64,000 nt of DNA from DATBFG01 sp036558645 (GCA_036558645.1 DATBFG010000007.1:124001-188000), one strand, 5' to 3'; positions 51,985 to 61,859 are shown, counted from the first letter of the stretch. Program-made: numbers and translations. The notes: a model not told the origin generated them from the letters alone.

Positions 51985-54426
51985 TCAAAACAGTTTCTCC
52001 TGGCGAGTCAAATTTCCAAAGGTGCCGACATTTGCCAGTGAGAAGCTGAATCGAAACTGGTTTTCATTACGCACGGAGCCGAGCGCAAAGCGGCGGTACT
52101 CAACGCTTATTCCGCAACAGTCCCAGTTGTAGGAAGTTTGCACAGTGGCGTATTGCAGAAATCCTTGTGTCGCGTCGATGCCAACGTTTGCCGCTGCACT
52201 AAAGCCCAACTTGTTCGGGTGCCCATAGCCGAGGAGCAACCGAAACTGGTTGAAACTGACAGGAGTCGGCGTTGGAGCATTGGGCAAGTTTTCTCCTACA
52301 GCCAGCAAATAGGCGTCGCCTCCGCCGACTGTAAACTCACCAAAGTGGTGGTTGAGGAGAGCAGTGCTCGACGTGATACGGCTGGTAGGAATGTCATAGT
52401 CCAGGTCCCATTCTGCGTCAGTACGGGCGGTTGCTTCCACTCGCAGCCGGGATATCAAGGGGGAAAATCGTCTCGGGTCGATCAGGAAAGCGGTTCCAGT
52501 CAAGTCCGCGGTAGTCGTAAAAACGTTACGCTGACCCGGAACCAAGGCGCCTCCGAACGTAGGGTCAAAAAAATATTTCTGCGCGAGCTCCCAGGTCACG
52601 ACCTCCCGCACCTGAGGCCCCGGATTACAAACCGAGGTTTTGGTGTCCACGCGCTCCCAGGGAATGCGACTCTTAACCGGGGCTCCTCCAATCGAGAGCG
52701 CCGACATGCCTTCCGGGCCGCAGTTCTCTGGTTCAGATGAGAGTCTCTTGCCATACAGCCGGTTGATAATCCCGTATTCGATTTCGTTTGTGTTGCTCAG
52801 AACATCCCGCTCATCAAACCGCAAAATATTCGCAAAGTTATCGACGCCCTTTGTGTATCGGTAGATCATGCGGGGTTCGATGACGTGTTTCCATTTGCGT
52901 CCAAACACCTCTTTGTCGAAAATTCGGTCTAGCGCCGGAGGGCGAATCTCAACCGTGGTCTCGAGCGCGTGTCGGTTCAATGGCTCGCTAAGCGCGTCAC
53001 CTCCGCCAGGAGCTGGCTGAAACTGTTGCGTGTAAAAAGTGTCGCGAAGCCCCAACTCGGGGCGGAAGGACCATCCGTGCAGGATCAAGGGCAGTGACAG
53101 CCGGGGATTGACGTCAAAACGCCCTACGAGGGTGGCAGTACGGAACGACGGCTGGCTTCGGGAGAGCCCCTCGGCAGCGGCGTCATAAGACCAGTACAGC
53201 GGCGAACTGCCGAGACGACGGTCGACACTCGAGAGATCGATGCTCGGAGCATGCAGGATAGTAATGACATCCCCGGTGTTCGTGCTCTCAAAGTTCTGAT
53301 ACCGCTGTACGGATGCGTTATACGAGAAGCCCTGCGTCGTATTGGAAAGGAATGCGAGTGACTTCACCTCCGAATAAACAGCTTGGGTGAAGACCTCATT
53401 AAAGGCCAGACGGAAGACGAAGGAACTGAGGTAGTCGATGTTTGCAACCGCACGTATATTGTGGGGGAATAAAGATTCGGCTACCAGCCGCGCGTTTTCA
53501 CCGCCCTGATCGACCTTGGGATTTCCAATGCCGCGATCGAGCACGCCGAAATAGTCAAGGTCGACGAACGAGGTCTCGCTCGGCCGAGCTCGGAACTCAC
53601 CCTGCTGTGCCCATCCGCGTTCAGAGTAGTACTCGGCGCCGATGTTGGCATCCATGCTGCGGTTGATGGCCCAGAAGAATGAGTCGCCGACGATATTTCC
53701 CTTGCGGGAAGAGTGCCCGATATTAGGAAGAAGGAATCCACTCTGGCGCGGCGATGGCTGCACGGAGTGCGTCGCATACGGAAGATAGATGACGGGAATA
53801 CCCTTCACCTTAAAGGTGCTGCGATGGATTGTGGCATTGGCGCCGACTTCCACCGTGACTTGGTGTGCGCTAAATTCCCACTTGGGATGCGGCAATTCGC
53901 AACTGGTGATGGTTCCGTCATAGACGAGATAACGGTCCGGACTCGTCTTCTCGACAATCCTCCCGGTGAAAGAAAACGGATTTGTAGTGGTCAGCGTTAG
54001 TTTGACTCCACGGAAGCGAATGCCAGTGGTGCCGGAGACATTTTCAAAGCGCCCGGTCTGCGAACGGATGTTGTAGACACCCCGGCTCGCCTCGATATGC
54101 TCATCGTTAGGCCCGCCGTCGAGAACGACGTGTCCTTCAGCTGTCGCAAGTCCTGAATCGGAGTTGTACGTGATCTGGTCGGCGTACAGGATGTAAGTGC
54201 TGTAATGGATTTCGACACGGCCTCGTAGCGTGTACTCCGAACCCCGCACTTCCTTCTCGAGTGCGCGGATGGTGACATCTTCTTCTTTCAAGGTCTTTGG
54301 AACGGAAGGTATCCCTGGAGTCGGCTCGGCTTGGGCAAACAGCAACTGCCTGGTAAATAAGGGAGCTGCAAGAAGCGCGTGACAAGCCCAGGCCGTCGTG
54401 ATAAGCAATCGTGTGCGAGAGGTCAT
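51985..54426 (-). CDS. lptD: LPS assembly outer-membrane protein LptD
   Basis: 813 residues with a signal peptide. The N-terminal OstA/LptA-like domain is at about residues 45-165 (EDVTIRALEKEVRGSEYTLRG ... YNSDSGLATAEGHVVLDGG), and the LptD barrel follows (GIPVIYLPYATHSVQPS). Mature cysteines are C176, C569, C600 and the adjacent pair C770-C771 (NWDCCGIS) near the C-terminus; the E. coli protein also has an adjacent pair used for disulfides with the N-domain. LptD with LptE puts lipopolysaccharide into the outer leaflet. It is divergent from the RDD gene. The SurA-like and DsbA-like genes nearby fit its assembly needs. Confidence 0.94.
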   Translation of the reverse strand: MTSRTRLLITTAWACHALLAAPLFTRQLLFAQAEPTPGIPSVPKTLKEEDVTIRALEKEVRGSEYTLRGRVEIHYSTYILYADQITYNSDSGLATAEGHVVLDGGPNDEHIEASRGVYNIRSQTGRFENVSGTTGIRFRGVKLTLTTTNPFSFTGRIVEKTSPDRYLVYDGTITSCELPHPKWEFSAHQVTVEVGANATIHRSTFKVKGIPVIYLPYATHSVQPSPRQSGFLLPNIGHSSRKGNIVGDSFFWAINRSMDANIGAEYYSERGWAQQGEFRARPSETSFVDLDYFGVLDRGIGNPKVDQGGENARLVAESLFPHNIRAVANIDYLSSFVFRLAFNEVFTQAVYSEVKSLAFLSNTTQGFSYNASVQRYQNFESTNTGDVITILHAPSIDLSSVDRRLGSSPLYWSYDAAAEGLSRSQPSFRTATLVGRFDVNPRLSLPLILHGWSFRPELGLRDTFYTQQFQPAPGGGDALSEPLNRHALETTVEIRPPALDRIFDKEVFGRKWKHVIEPRMIYRYTKGVDNFANILRFDERDVLSNTNEIEYGIINRLYGKRLSSEPENCGPEGMSALSIGGAPVKSRIPWERVDTKTSVCNPGPQVREVVTWELAQKYFFDPTFGGALVPGQRNVFTTTADLTGTAFLIDPRRFSPLISRLRVEATARTDAEWDLDYDIPTSRITSSTALLNHHFGEFTVGGGDAYLLAVGENLPNAPTPTPVSFNQFRLLLGYGHPNKLGFSAAANVGIDATQGFLQYATVQTSYNWDCCGISVEYRRFALGSVRNENQFRFSFSLANVGTFGNLTRQEKLF

Positions 54427-54622
54427 GGGAAGCGCACGAACGCCCTGGTTGATGATGACATTGCGGGTAGGCTGACGTTAGCATGCCACTGCCTCAAGAG
54501 GCAAAATGTCCGCAATCTCACTGAAAGTGAGAACCCGGACGGCTGCTATTCCAATAGATCGACCAGAATCCTAGCGGAACTCGCAACGCCGAGCTACTTG
54601 CAACGGTCAGATTTTTCTCAAT

Positions 54623-55750
54623 ATGAAATCCAGATTTGAACCCGATTTTGATCAGTCGAACGATGCTGACCTAAACAGCGCTGGCGAAAGTTCTGTATGT
54701 AAAGATCCGGATTCTTTCGATGACTCCGAGCAGCAGTTCGCCGCGAGCCTGGAAGCCCCTGCCAGTCATTTTGTAGTGGAAGAAGCCGGATATTCGCAAG
54801 GATCTGATATCGCCCCCGAGGTGGCTGCATCGTGTGACACATCGGAAGAACCTCGGGACGCTCCATCACCAACTCAAGCCGATCTTCTGGAAGTTGCCGA
54901 GGATGACTCGTGGCGTCGCGAAGTCGCCGCCCGCCTCAACCAGTACCGCTCTCGCCGTCGACCAAAGGCTCCTCGCTACCCGTCGTTGCGGTTGAAGTTT
55001 GAGGAACCAGCCTGGAATTCACACGCCCGATCCGAGGGTTCTCTGGCGCCAGCCGTTCCTCCCGATGGATTTCCGCCAAAAACTGAGACGCCTAGTCCTT
55101 CGATTCCGGCTGAAACCGGCAAGCTTCTCGAGTTTCCTCGCCCCGCTCATGAGATCCCGAGGCAAGTTGATGAGTTGGCCGAGCCTGTTCTTGAGCGACC
55201 TCGAATCCTGGAAGCTCCGGAAGTTGCACCGCCACCTCCTGCCCTAGGGGGAATTCATATTGAAGCGCAAGAGCCCGACGTTGAGCCCAGGCGTCCGGGA
55301 ATCGACTTGCCGCTGCAGGCGGCTCCGACCTGGAGGCGCTGGCTCGCCAGCGGTGTCGATGTTCTGATCGTTGGCTTCTCCCTAGGCGCGTTTGGGGCAA
55401 TTTTTCTCAAAATCACTGCAGCAGAGCTGACATGGCATCAAGCGGCGTCGGTTTCTTTGGGATTGCTCCTGTTGTTTTGGGCCGCTTACCAATACTCCAT
55501 GTTGGTGCTTACTGGAACGACCCCAGGACTACGAATCGCAGGGCTGCAACTCAGTCGTTTTGACGGACGAGAAGTTCCTCGACACTTAAGACGATGGCGT
55601 GTGCTCGCCATTCTGCTCTCAGGTCTGTCGCTCGGTCTGGGATATTTGTGGGCGTTCCTCGATGAGGATGCATTGTGCTGGCACGACCGCATAACGAGAA
55701 CTTACGCGGCGCCAAAGAGTACGATGCCATCAAGGGTATCTCCGGAATAG
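54623..55750 (+). CDS. RDD-family membrane protein with long disordered N-terminus
   Basis: 375 residues. Residues 1-230 are rich in Pro, Glu, Ser and Asp (PALGG, EDDSWRREVAARLNQYRSRR) and probably disordered. The RDD domain follows at about 234-370: PTWRRWLASGVDVLIVGF, a second segment (ASVSLGLLLLFWAAYQYSML), then TGTTPGLRIAGLQ and RRWRVLAILLSGLSLGLGYL. The RDD Arg-Asp-Asp set is seen as R-x(n)-D-V and the C-terminal LDEDALCWHDRITRT. Function unknown; some RDD proteins are Na+/H+ antiporters. It lies 61 bases before gltX. Confidence 0.8.
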   Translation: MKSRFEPDFDQSNDADLNSAGESSVCKDPDSFDDSEQQFAASLEAPASHFVVEEAGYSQGSDIAPEVAASCDTSEEPRDAPSPTQADLLEVAEDDSWRREVAARLNQYRSRRRPKAPRYPSLRLKFEEPAWNSHARSEGSLAPAVPPDGFPPKTETPSPSIPAETGKLLEFPRPAHEIPRQVDELAEPVLERPRILEAPEVAPPPPALGGIHIEAQEPDVEPRRPGIDLPLQAAPTWRRWLASGVDVLIVGFSLGAFGAIFLKITAAELTWHQAASVSLGLLLLFWAAYQYSMLVLTGTTPGLRIAGLQLSRFDGREVPRHLRRWRVLAILLSGLSLGLGYLWAFLDEDALCWHDRITRTYAAPKSTMPSRVSPE

Positions 55751-55810
55751 GATATTTTTCCAGCAGCCGCGATTCCGCCCCGCGAATCTTTCCTCTGCTA
55801 ACATCCTTGT

Positions 55811-57385
55811 GTGACTGCCAAAACACCCGTTCGCGCTCGTTTTGCACCCTCGCCCACTGGACAGCTGCATGTTGGAAATGCGCGTACTGCCCTGTTCAAT
55901 TGGCTGTTCGCCAGGCAGAGGGGCGGGACGATGATCCTGCGCATAGAAGACACCGATCTGGAAAGAAGCGAAGTGCGTTATGAAAAGCAACTGATGGACG
56001 ACTTGAAGTGGCTCGGGCTGGACTGGGACGAAGGTCCTGACGTTGGAGGGCCCTATATTCCTTACCGTCAGTCAGACCGACTGGAGATTTATCGAGAGCA
56101 CGCTGAGCGGTTGGTCAACGAGGGCAAGGCCTACCTCTGTTTTTGCACCGAACAGGAACTGCAACAGGAGCGAGAGCGAGCAGCAGCCGAGCAGGCCTCG
56201 CAAATCTACTCGGGAAAGTGTCGCAATATTGATCCAGAGCAGGCTCGGCAGCGCCGTGCCAACGGCGAGCCTTGTGCCATCCGTCTACGCATCCCCGAAC
56301 ATCCCATCAAGTTTCATGACGTTGTGCATGGAGACGTCGAATTTTCGAATGAAGTAGTGAGCGATCCCATCATCCTGCGGTCAAGTGGGATGCCGGTCTA
56401 CAACTACGTTGTCGTTATCGACGATGCCCTGATGAAAATCACCCACGTGATTCGAGGAGACGACCATCTTTCCAACACTCCCAAGCAGGTGGCGCTGTAC
56501 GAGGCCTTGGGTTGGCCTGTTCCCGAATTTGCGCACCTTTCGACGATTCTCGGGTCGGATAGGGAAAGGCTCTCCAAGCGGCACGGTGCAACCTCGATTG
56601 CCAACTTTCGAGATATGGGGGTTCTGCCAGAGGCGCTGGCCAACTACCTAGCGTTACTGGGGTGGGCGCCGTCGGGTGGAGCCCGGGAAATCTTCAGTCT
56701 GCAGGAACTGGTCCGCGAATTTCGGCTGGAACGGGTAACACCATCCGCAGCCGTCTTCGATATGGAAAAGCTTTACTGGCTCAATCGGCACTACGTCAAG
56801 CAAGCCGCGCCAGAGCGAATCATCAAGTTGGCCGTACCTTATTTCACGGATGCATATCTCAACGATCTGGCCGAACAACACGGTCTCGAATCTGCGGAAA
56901 AGTCGAATTGGATGCCCCCGCAGCCAGTACTCGATTGGCTCGGCAAAGTGACGCAATTGCTCGTGCCCTATGTTGACCGCCTGGACCAGCTTCCAGAAAA
57001 GGCTGCACCCGTTTTCAACTACGACGCGCAGAAGGCTCTTTCTGCTTCCGACAATGCCGAGGTGCTAGGCTGGCCGCATACGGACGCGGTGATTGCTCGG
57101 TTTACGTTCAAACTTCTAGAGCACGAAGAAGCCAGCGGTGCACGACTCACACCAGAGCAGTTCAAGCAAATCGTCAACGAGGTCAAAGCCGAGACCGGTG
57201 CCAAGGGAAAAGAGCTCTTTCATCCGATCCGTATCATCATCACCGGTTCGCACTCCGGTCCCGATTTTGACAAAGTGATTCCTATCATCGAGGAAGGTCA
57301 CGCGCTTCAACTACCCAACCCGATCCGAAGCGTCTGCGAACGGGTGCATGAATTCGCTAGGGCGAGCGCAGAGAAGAAGAAGTAA
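55811..57385 (+). CDS. gltX: Glutamate--tRNA ligase
   Basis: 524 residues from a GTG start. The HIGH-type motif is HVGN at residues 20-23 (FAPSPTGQLHVGNARTAL), and the KMSKS-type motif is LSKRHGATS. MTHIIRGDDH-type residues (THVIRGDDHLSNTPKQ) and DTDLERSEVRYEKQLMDDLKWLGLDWDE are also diagnostic. It charges tRNA-Glu and possibly tRNA-Gln if GatCAB is present. The protein is longer than the E. coli GltX because of the extended anticodon-binding part. It converges with the phosphoesterase gene. Confidence 0.97.
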   Translation: MTAKTPVRARFAPSPTGQLHVGNARTALFNWLFARQRGGTMILRIEDTDLERSEVRYEKQLMDDLKWLGLDWDEGPDVGGPYIPYRQSDRLEIYREHAERLVNEGKAYLCFCTEQELQQERERAAAEQASQIYSGKCRNIDPEQARQRRANGEPCAIRLRIPEHPIKFHDVVHGDVEFSNEVVSDPIILRSSGMPVYNYVVVIDDALMKITHVIRGDDHLSNTPKQVALYEALGWPVPEFAHLSTILGSDRERLSKRHGATSIANFRDMGVLPEALANYLALLGWAPSGGAREIFSLQELVREFRLERVTPSAAVFDMEKLYWLNRHYVKQAAPERIIKLAVPYFTDAYLNDLAEQHGLESAEKSNWMPPQPVLDWLGKVTQLLVPYVDRLDQLPEKAAPVFNYDAQKALSASDNAEVLGWPHTDAVIARFTFKLLEHEEASGARLTPEQFKQIVNEVKAETGAKGKELFHPIRIIITGSHSGPDFDKVIPIIEEGHALQLPNPIRSVCERVHEFARASAEKKK

Positions 57386-57408
57386 CTGTGGGATGTCGGG
57401 GACAATTC

Positions 57409-58164
57409 CTACCGCCCCGTAGCCAGCCTGCTCGCGAGTCGCGGGGGAAGCTGTGCTTCGAGAATCAATTCTTGAGAACGTTTCAAGTTGTAAGGAACAC
57501 GACAGAACGTAACGATACGTTTGTCGCTATCGAAGACCGCGAATCCGGCGCGCCAGTCGCCATCGCGCGGCTGCCCGACTGATCCGGGATTGATCATGTA
57601 ACGGACGTTCGGCTGAAGAGCGAACTCAACAATTTCACTCTGCCCCACGGTTCGATACAACGGACGAAAGGCATCGTTCATAGAGTGGTTATTCGAGAAG
57701 CTTCCCTGTAGATGGGTATGCCCGAAGAACGAATACAATGCCGACGAAGCTAAAAGTGGCCTACGGGCATCGAGCATCGTGACTACATATTCATCTTCAT
57801 CGACGGGCGAGCCATGTACGAATTGGGCTTCCGGCACGCCGTCAATCTGCAGCGGTCCCTGTGGAAGAGTCCGCAGCCATTGCAGATTTTCGCGGGTGAG
57901 TTGTTCACGGGTCCAGATGGCTGCCATCCCCGCGATAGGGTTGAATTCGTCCAGAGCCATTAAGCCGGAGGCGGCCTTATCGTGATTACCTCTCACGAAA
58001 AACTTACCCAACGAGCGTGAGCGTTCGATGACCTCGTTGGGGCTTGCCCCGTAGCCGACGATATCGCCCAGATTAACCACGGTATCGTAGGACGGAGCTG
58101 CCGCAAGGCAGGCCTCGAGGGCTTCCAGATTGCTATGGATGTCGCTGAGTAGTAAGACTCGCAC
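57409..58164 (-). CDS. Calcineurin-like metallophosphoesterase
   Basis: 251 residues with all metal motifs of the family: DIHSNLEAL (D8, H10), GDIVGYG, GNHDKAA and GHTHLQG. An MINPGSVGQPRDGDWRAGFAVFD stretch near the C-terminus is typical of YfcE/Serine-threonine-type phosphodiesterases. It would hydrolyse a phosphodiester or phosphomonoester; the substrate is unknown. The spacer to the ABC ATPase gene (100 bases) shows nothing special. Confidence 0.9.
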   Translation of the reverse strand: MRVLLLSDIHSNLEALEACLAAAPSYDTVVNLGDIVGYGASPNEVIERSRSLGKFFVRGNHDKAASGLMALDEFNPIAGMAAIWTREQLTRENLQWLRTLPQGPLQIDGVPEAQFVHGSPVDEDEYVVTMLDARRPLLASSALYSFFGHTHLQGSFSNNHSMNDAFRPLYRTVGQSEIVEFALQPNVRYMINPGSVGQPRDGDWRAGFAVFDSDKRIVTFCRVPYNLKRSQELILEAQLPPRLASRLATGR

Positions 58165-58266
58165 GCATCACCGGTAAGCTGGCGATTATAGCCCCAACTA
58201 GCAAACTAGCCATATGGTCGTCCCTTCTGTCCGGAAAAGCAAACCCGTTCTGGACCTGCCGCCCGG

Positions 58267-59265
58267 TCACATCGCGGCATTCATCACCGGGCAACGAGCC
58301 CAATGGCCCGGAGCGACCTCGACCAACGGTGGAAATTGGCTGGCGCAGGAATCCACGCGATGTTCGCATCGCGTCTCAAACGGACAGCCTGCGGAGACGG
58401 CATGCAGCGGAGGAACCGTACCCTCGATCGTCCTTAGAGGTTTCCCTCGGTCAGTGGCCAGCGTCGGAACGGCTCTTAGCAGTCCTTGCGTATAAGGATG
58501 TGCAGGAGATTGAAACAACTCTTCTTTCGTCGCGAGTTCGACCAGGCTGCCTGCATACATCACCGCGACTCGATCCGCGACATGTGAGACTACAGCAAGA
58601 TCGTGCGAAATGAAAAGCATGGCTAGGCCGAACTTCTGTCGTAGATCTGCCAGCAATTCAAGAATTTGAGCCTGGACCGTGACGTCGAGGGCTGTGGTTG
58701 GCTCGTCTGCGATGAGTAAGTGCGGCCGGTTCACGATCGCCATGGCAATCATGACGCGTTGGCGCATGCCCCCCGACAACTGGTGAGGAAAATCGTGCGC
58801 CCGGCGTGGAGGGTCAACAATTGCCACATCAGTCATCGCTTCGACGGCGCGATCCCAAGCTTGTCGCTTGCTCAAATCTGAATGCGCGAGCACCGCTTCG
58901 GCGATCTGATCTCCCACTTTCATCACCGGGTTCAACGCCGTGGTCGGCTCCTGGAAAATCATGGCGATGCTGGAACCGCGGAGCTGTCTCATACTGTCAT
59001 CTGGGAGCGTCAGCAGATCGTGGGTGCCACTTCCGTTGCTGAACAGCGCCTGACCTGTCGCTCGCGCTTGGGACGGTAGCAACCGCATCACGGCTAGCGA
59101 CGTGACCGATTTTCCGGATCCCGATTCGCCGACCAATCCTAGGGCCTCTCCCGCGGCTATGCTGAAGGTGAGATCGCGGACCGCCGACAGAACGCCCGTG
59201 GATTCGTGCGAAGGCCCTCCGGGAAATTCCACGGTCAGCCCTCGAACATCCAGCAACGGCACCAT
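58267..59265 (-). CDS. ABC transporter ATP-binding protein, Dpp/Opp (DppD-like) type
   Basis: 332 residues from the ATG at 59265, with AGGA upstream. Walker A GESGSGKS, the signature LSGGMRQR and Walker B LLIADEP are complete. The C-terminal oligo_HPY domain includes CPFETRCEHRVDSC with the paired cysteines that bind an FeS or Zn site in this family. It would energise di- or oligopeptide uptake. No permease, binding protein or DppF partner is next to it here, so it looks like an orphan subunit. Confidence 0.9.
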   Translation of the reverse strand: MVPLLDVRGLTVEFPGGPSHESTGVLSAVRDLTFSIAAGEALGLVGESGSGKSVTSLAVMRLLPSQARATGQALFSNGSGTHDLLTLPDDSMRQLRGSSIAMIFQEPTTALNPVMKVGDQIAEAVLAHSDLSKRQAWDRAVEAMTDVAIVDPPRRAHDFPHQLSGGMRQRVMIAMAIVNRPHLLIADEPTTALDVTVQAQILELLADLRQKFGLAMLFISHDLAVVSHVADRVAVMYAGSLVELATKEELFQSPAHPYTQGLLRAVPTLATDRGKPLRTIEGTVPPLHAVSAGCPFETRCEHRVDSCASQFPPLVEVAPGHWARCPVMNAAM

Positions 59266-59327
59266 GGCCACAATCCTAGCAGGTGATGCACGCACTGCGT
59301 GCTCGCTCGGCCGACTGCTAACTGTGC

Positions 59328-60173
59328 CTACTGTCCGAGGATTAGCGGCAATCCGTTCTTATTGTTGCCGATCACCACCACCTTGGAATTGCCGCTCTTG
59401 GCAAGGTTCTCCGTCGCTTCGATTCCCTTCCACTCGAGCAACGCAGGGCTGATGCCTTGGGCCACAATCTGTTGAAAGTCGCGTATACCGGCGGCTTCAA
59501 TCCGTTTGCGCTGTGCTTCCTGCGTCTCTTTCTGCAGACGGAAGTTCATGGCCAGCGCCTCTTGTTCAGCTTGTTGTTTGGCTTCGATGGACGCTTTCAG
59601 GGTTGCAGGCAGTTGGATATCCCGGAGCAAAATGCTCTCCACCACGAAGCCCCGCTCCGCCATCGATTGCTTTAGTTGATCGTAGATTTGTTTTGCCACC
59701 ATCTCGCGCTCGCCGGTGTACAGTGCGTTTGCGGTATGTGAAGCTGTCGCTTCGCGGATCGCCGCCCGCAAGTTCGGTTCAATCAGCTTTTCTTCGTAAG
59801 CGGCGCCGATCGTTCGATACACTTCTGCTGCTTTCGTAGGATCGAGGTGGTAGATGAGCGAAGTGTCAAGATTCATCACCAATCCTTCACTCGATGGCAC
59901 ACTTGCGGATTCTTTGAGGGATTGCGTCTGAATCGACATCTCGTTATTGGTCTTGAATGGGTTAATGAAGTGCATGCCTTCCGGCAGCATCTCGCCGGTG
60001 ACCCGGCCAAACAATGTCAGCACGCCAATGTGGCCGGTTCCCACACGTGTGACGCAATTGAACAGTAGGATGGCAATTACAAATCCCGCTACTGCGAAAC
60101 CAAGCAGACGAAGGCCAATTCCAGAACGCGATTCGATCACTGGACCCCTACCTCCAAAATTGAACGTAGTCAT
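59328..60173 (-). CDS. SPFH/prohibitin-family membrane protein
   Basis: 281 residues from the ATG at 60173, chosen for GGGAGG five bases upstream; the longest frame starts at 60266. One N-terminal membrane segment (IGLRLLGFAVAGFVIAILLF) is followed by the SPFH domain (VGTGHIGVLTLFGRVTGEMLPEGMHFINPF). A coiled region (SIEAKQQAEQEALAMNFRLQKETQEAQRKRIEAAGI) and a C-terminal GISPALLEWKGIEATENLAKSGNSKVVVIGNN complete it. Prohibitin-like proteins form ring oligomers on the membrane, often around proteases. No NfeD or FtsH partner is adjacent. Confidence 0.92.
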   Translation of the reverse strand: MTTFNFGGRGPVIESRSGIGLRLLGFAVAGFVIAILLFNCVTRVGTGHIGVLTLFGRVTGEMLPEGMHFINPFKTNNEMSIQTQSLKESASVPSSEGLVMNLDTSLIYHLDPTKAAEVYRTIGAAYEEKLIEPNLRAAIREATASHTANALYTGEREMVAKQIYDQLKQSMAERGFVVESILLRDIQLPATLKASIEAKQQAEQEALAMNFRLQKETQEAQRKRIEAAGIRDFQQIVAQGISPALLEWKGIEATENLAKSGNSKVVVIGNNKNGLPLILGQ

Positions 60174-60258
60174 AACGTCCTCCCGGAGTAAGTGTATTGG
60201 CCGGCGGAACCCTCTCCAAGTAACGTAGGATGCCACTTGGTGTGCAAAATTCTTCACG

Positions 60259-60287
60259 TTGACCACGTTGCCTTAGTAGGGCATGCT
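60259..60287 (+). promoter_or_regulatory. Promoter candidate of the first BNR gene
   Basis: TTGACC (60259-60264) and CATGCT (60282-60287) with a 17-base spacer, preceded by TTCACG. The arrangement and surrounding bases match the promoter candidate of the second BNR gene at 61860-61888. Confidence 0.45.
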
Positions 60288-60341
60288 TTCAGCCGGCCCG
60301 GCGTTGGTGTTTCTCATCCTCGCCGACGAAGGGAATTACTC

Positions 60342-61814
60342 ATGCGTGTGGGTTGTTTCTGCTCCTGGATATCTCTGCTTTTGATCTTGCTTATGCTCTT
60401 TGCGCCTCTTGCTGGCGCGCAGATCACGCTTCGCAAAATTAGCGTGGACACCTTTACCAATCCTGATAGCCAGCACAAGAGCATCGTTGAACCTGATACC
60501 TACGCTTGGGGATCGACGATTGTGAGTGCGTTTCAAGTCGCAAGAATTTCCAGCGGTGGCGGCGCTGACATCGGCTTCGCAACAACCAGCGATGGTGGCG
60601 CCACCTGGACGCGCGGATATCTACCGGGACTCACGCACAACTACAAGGGTGGCCCCTTCTCGGCTGCCAGCGACGCATCTGTCGCATTTGACGCTAAGCA
60701 TGGCCAGTGGCTTATTTCTGCATTGCCCCTCGGCAATGCTGCCGATGTCAGCGTGAGCCGATCGACAGATGGCATCACTTGGGGACGACCGATCCCCGTG
60801 GACCGCAGCGGAGGCGATGACAAAAACTGGATTGCCTGCGACAACACCGCCACCAGCCCTTTCTACGGCAACTGCTATACCGTTTGGGACAATCCGACTA
60901 TTTTCATGAGCACTTCTTCTGACGGCGGACTTACGTGGGGTCCGTCGAAAATGACGGCCGACCGGGCCTCCGGGAGTGGTGGTTTGCCTCTCGTTCAGCC
61001 GAATGGAACCGTAGTTGTTCCGATCGCCGGAGGGAACGGCTTAATCGCATTCACCTCGACCAACGGCGGCGCCACTTGGAGCCGCACAACATCAATCTCG
61101 AACGTAATCGAACACGGCGAACAAGGCGGTCTGCGTAGCGCCGGACTACCTGGCGCCGAAATCGATGCTTCGGGAAAGATCTATGTGGTGTGGTCTGATT
61201 GCCGCTTTCGCACTGGCTGCAGCAGTAACGACCTGGTATTTAGCACATCCACGGATGGTAAGACTTGGACGTCTCCCTCCCGCATCCCGATCGATGATGT
61301 TTCAAGCACGGTCGATCACTTCATCCCTGGCCTCGGAGTCGATCCCAACACCTCTGGTGCAAGTGCCCATCTCGCTCTGACGTACTACTACTATCCGGTT
61401 TCCAGGTGCGGAAATTCGTGCCAGCTGAATGTCGGTTTTGTTACATCCGACGACGGCGGTAGTACCTGGACCGCCGGTCAGCAGCTCGCCGGACCGATGC
61501 AACTCAATTGGCTGCCTGATACCTTTTCTGGTCGCATGGTGGCCGACTACCTTTCCACCTCGTTCGTGAACGGTAACGCGTTCGGAGTCTTCGTTGTCGC
61601 CGGCGCACCGAACGGAGGTGTACTCAATCAGGCGGTCTTCACCACAGCGACGCCTCTGAACGCTCCATTTGATGCGCCACGCTTCAGCTCCCGGATCGAC
61701 AAACCAATTCCACACGCGAAGAGTGATTTCGAGCGGAAGTTCTATGACGACGAATGGCGCTTCCCGATCCCTAGTCAGCGCCGAGTCAAAGCTAAGGAGC
61801 CGAAAGTCCCCTAG
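60342..61814 (+). CDS. Secreted BNR/Asp-box sialidase-like propeller protein (copy 1)
   Basis: 490 residues from the ATG at 60342, which begins with a signal peptide (MRVGCFCSWISLLLILLMLF ... LAGA). Six Asp-box motifs S-x-D-G-x-T-W are visible (TSDGGATWTRG, STDGITWGRP, SSDGGLTWGPS, STNGGATWSRT, STDGKTWTSP, SDDGGSTWTAG), a six-bladed propeller of the sialidase or BNR type. An N-terminal region has NPDSQHKSIVEPDTYAWGST, shared with the next gene. Catalytic residues of sialidases are not evident, so binding rather than hydrolysis is possible. It is a tandem paralogue of 61981-63435. Confidence 0.82.
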   Translation: MRVGCFCSWISLLLILLMLFAPLAGAQITLRKISVDTFTNPDSQHKSIVEPDTYAWGSTIVSAFQVARISSGGGADIGFATTSDGGATWTRGYLPGLTHNYKGGPFSAASDASVAFDAKHGQWLISALPLGNAADVSVSRSTDGITWGRPIPVDRSGGDDKNWIACDNTATSPFYGNCYTVWDNPTIFMSTSSDGGLTWGPSKMTADRASGSGGLPLVQPNGTVVVPIAGGNGLIAFTSTNGGATWSRTTSISNVIEHGEQGGLRSAGLPGAEIDASGKIYVVWSDCRFRTGCSSNDLVFSTSTDGKTWTSPSRIPIDDVSSTVDHFIPGLGVDPNTSGASAHLALTYYYYPVSRCGNSCQLNVGFVTSDDGGSTWTAGQQLAGPMQLNWLPDTFSGRMVADYLSTSFVNGNAFGVFVVAGAPNGGVLNQAVFTTATPLNAPFDAPRFSSRIDKPIPHAKSDFERKFYDDEWRFPIPSQRRVKAKEPKVP

Positions 61815-61859
61815 GCTGCAACTTGTGGCGGGTTTTTGGGAGTGAAAACTCCTTCACAT

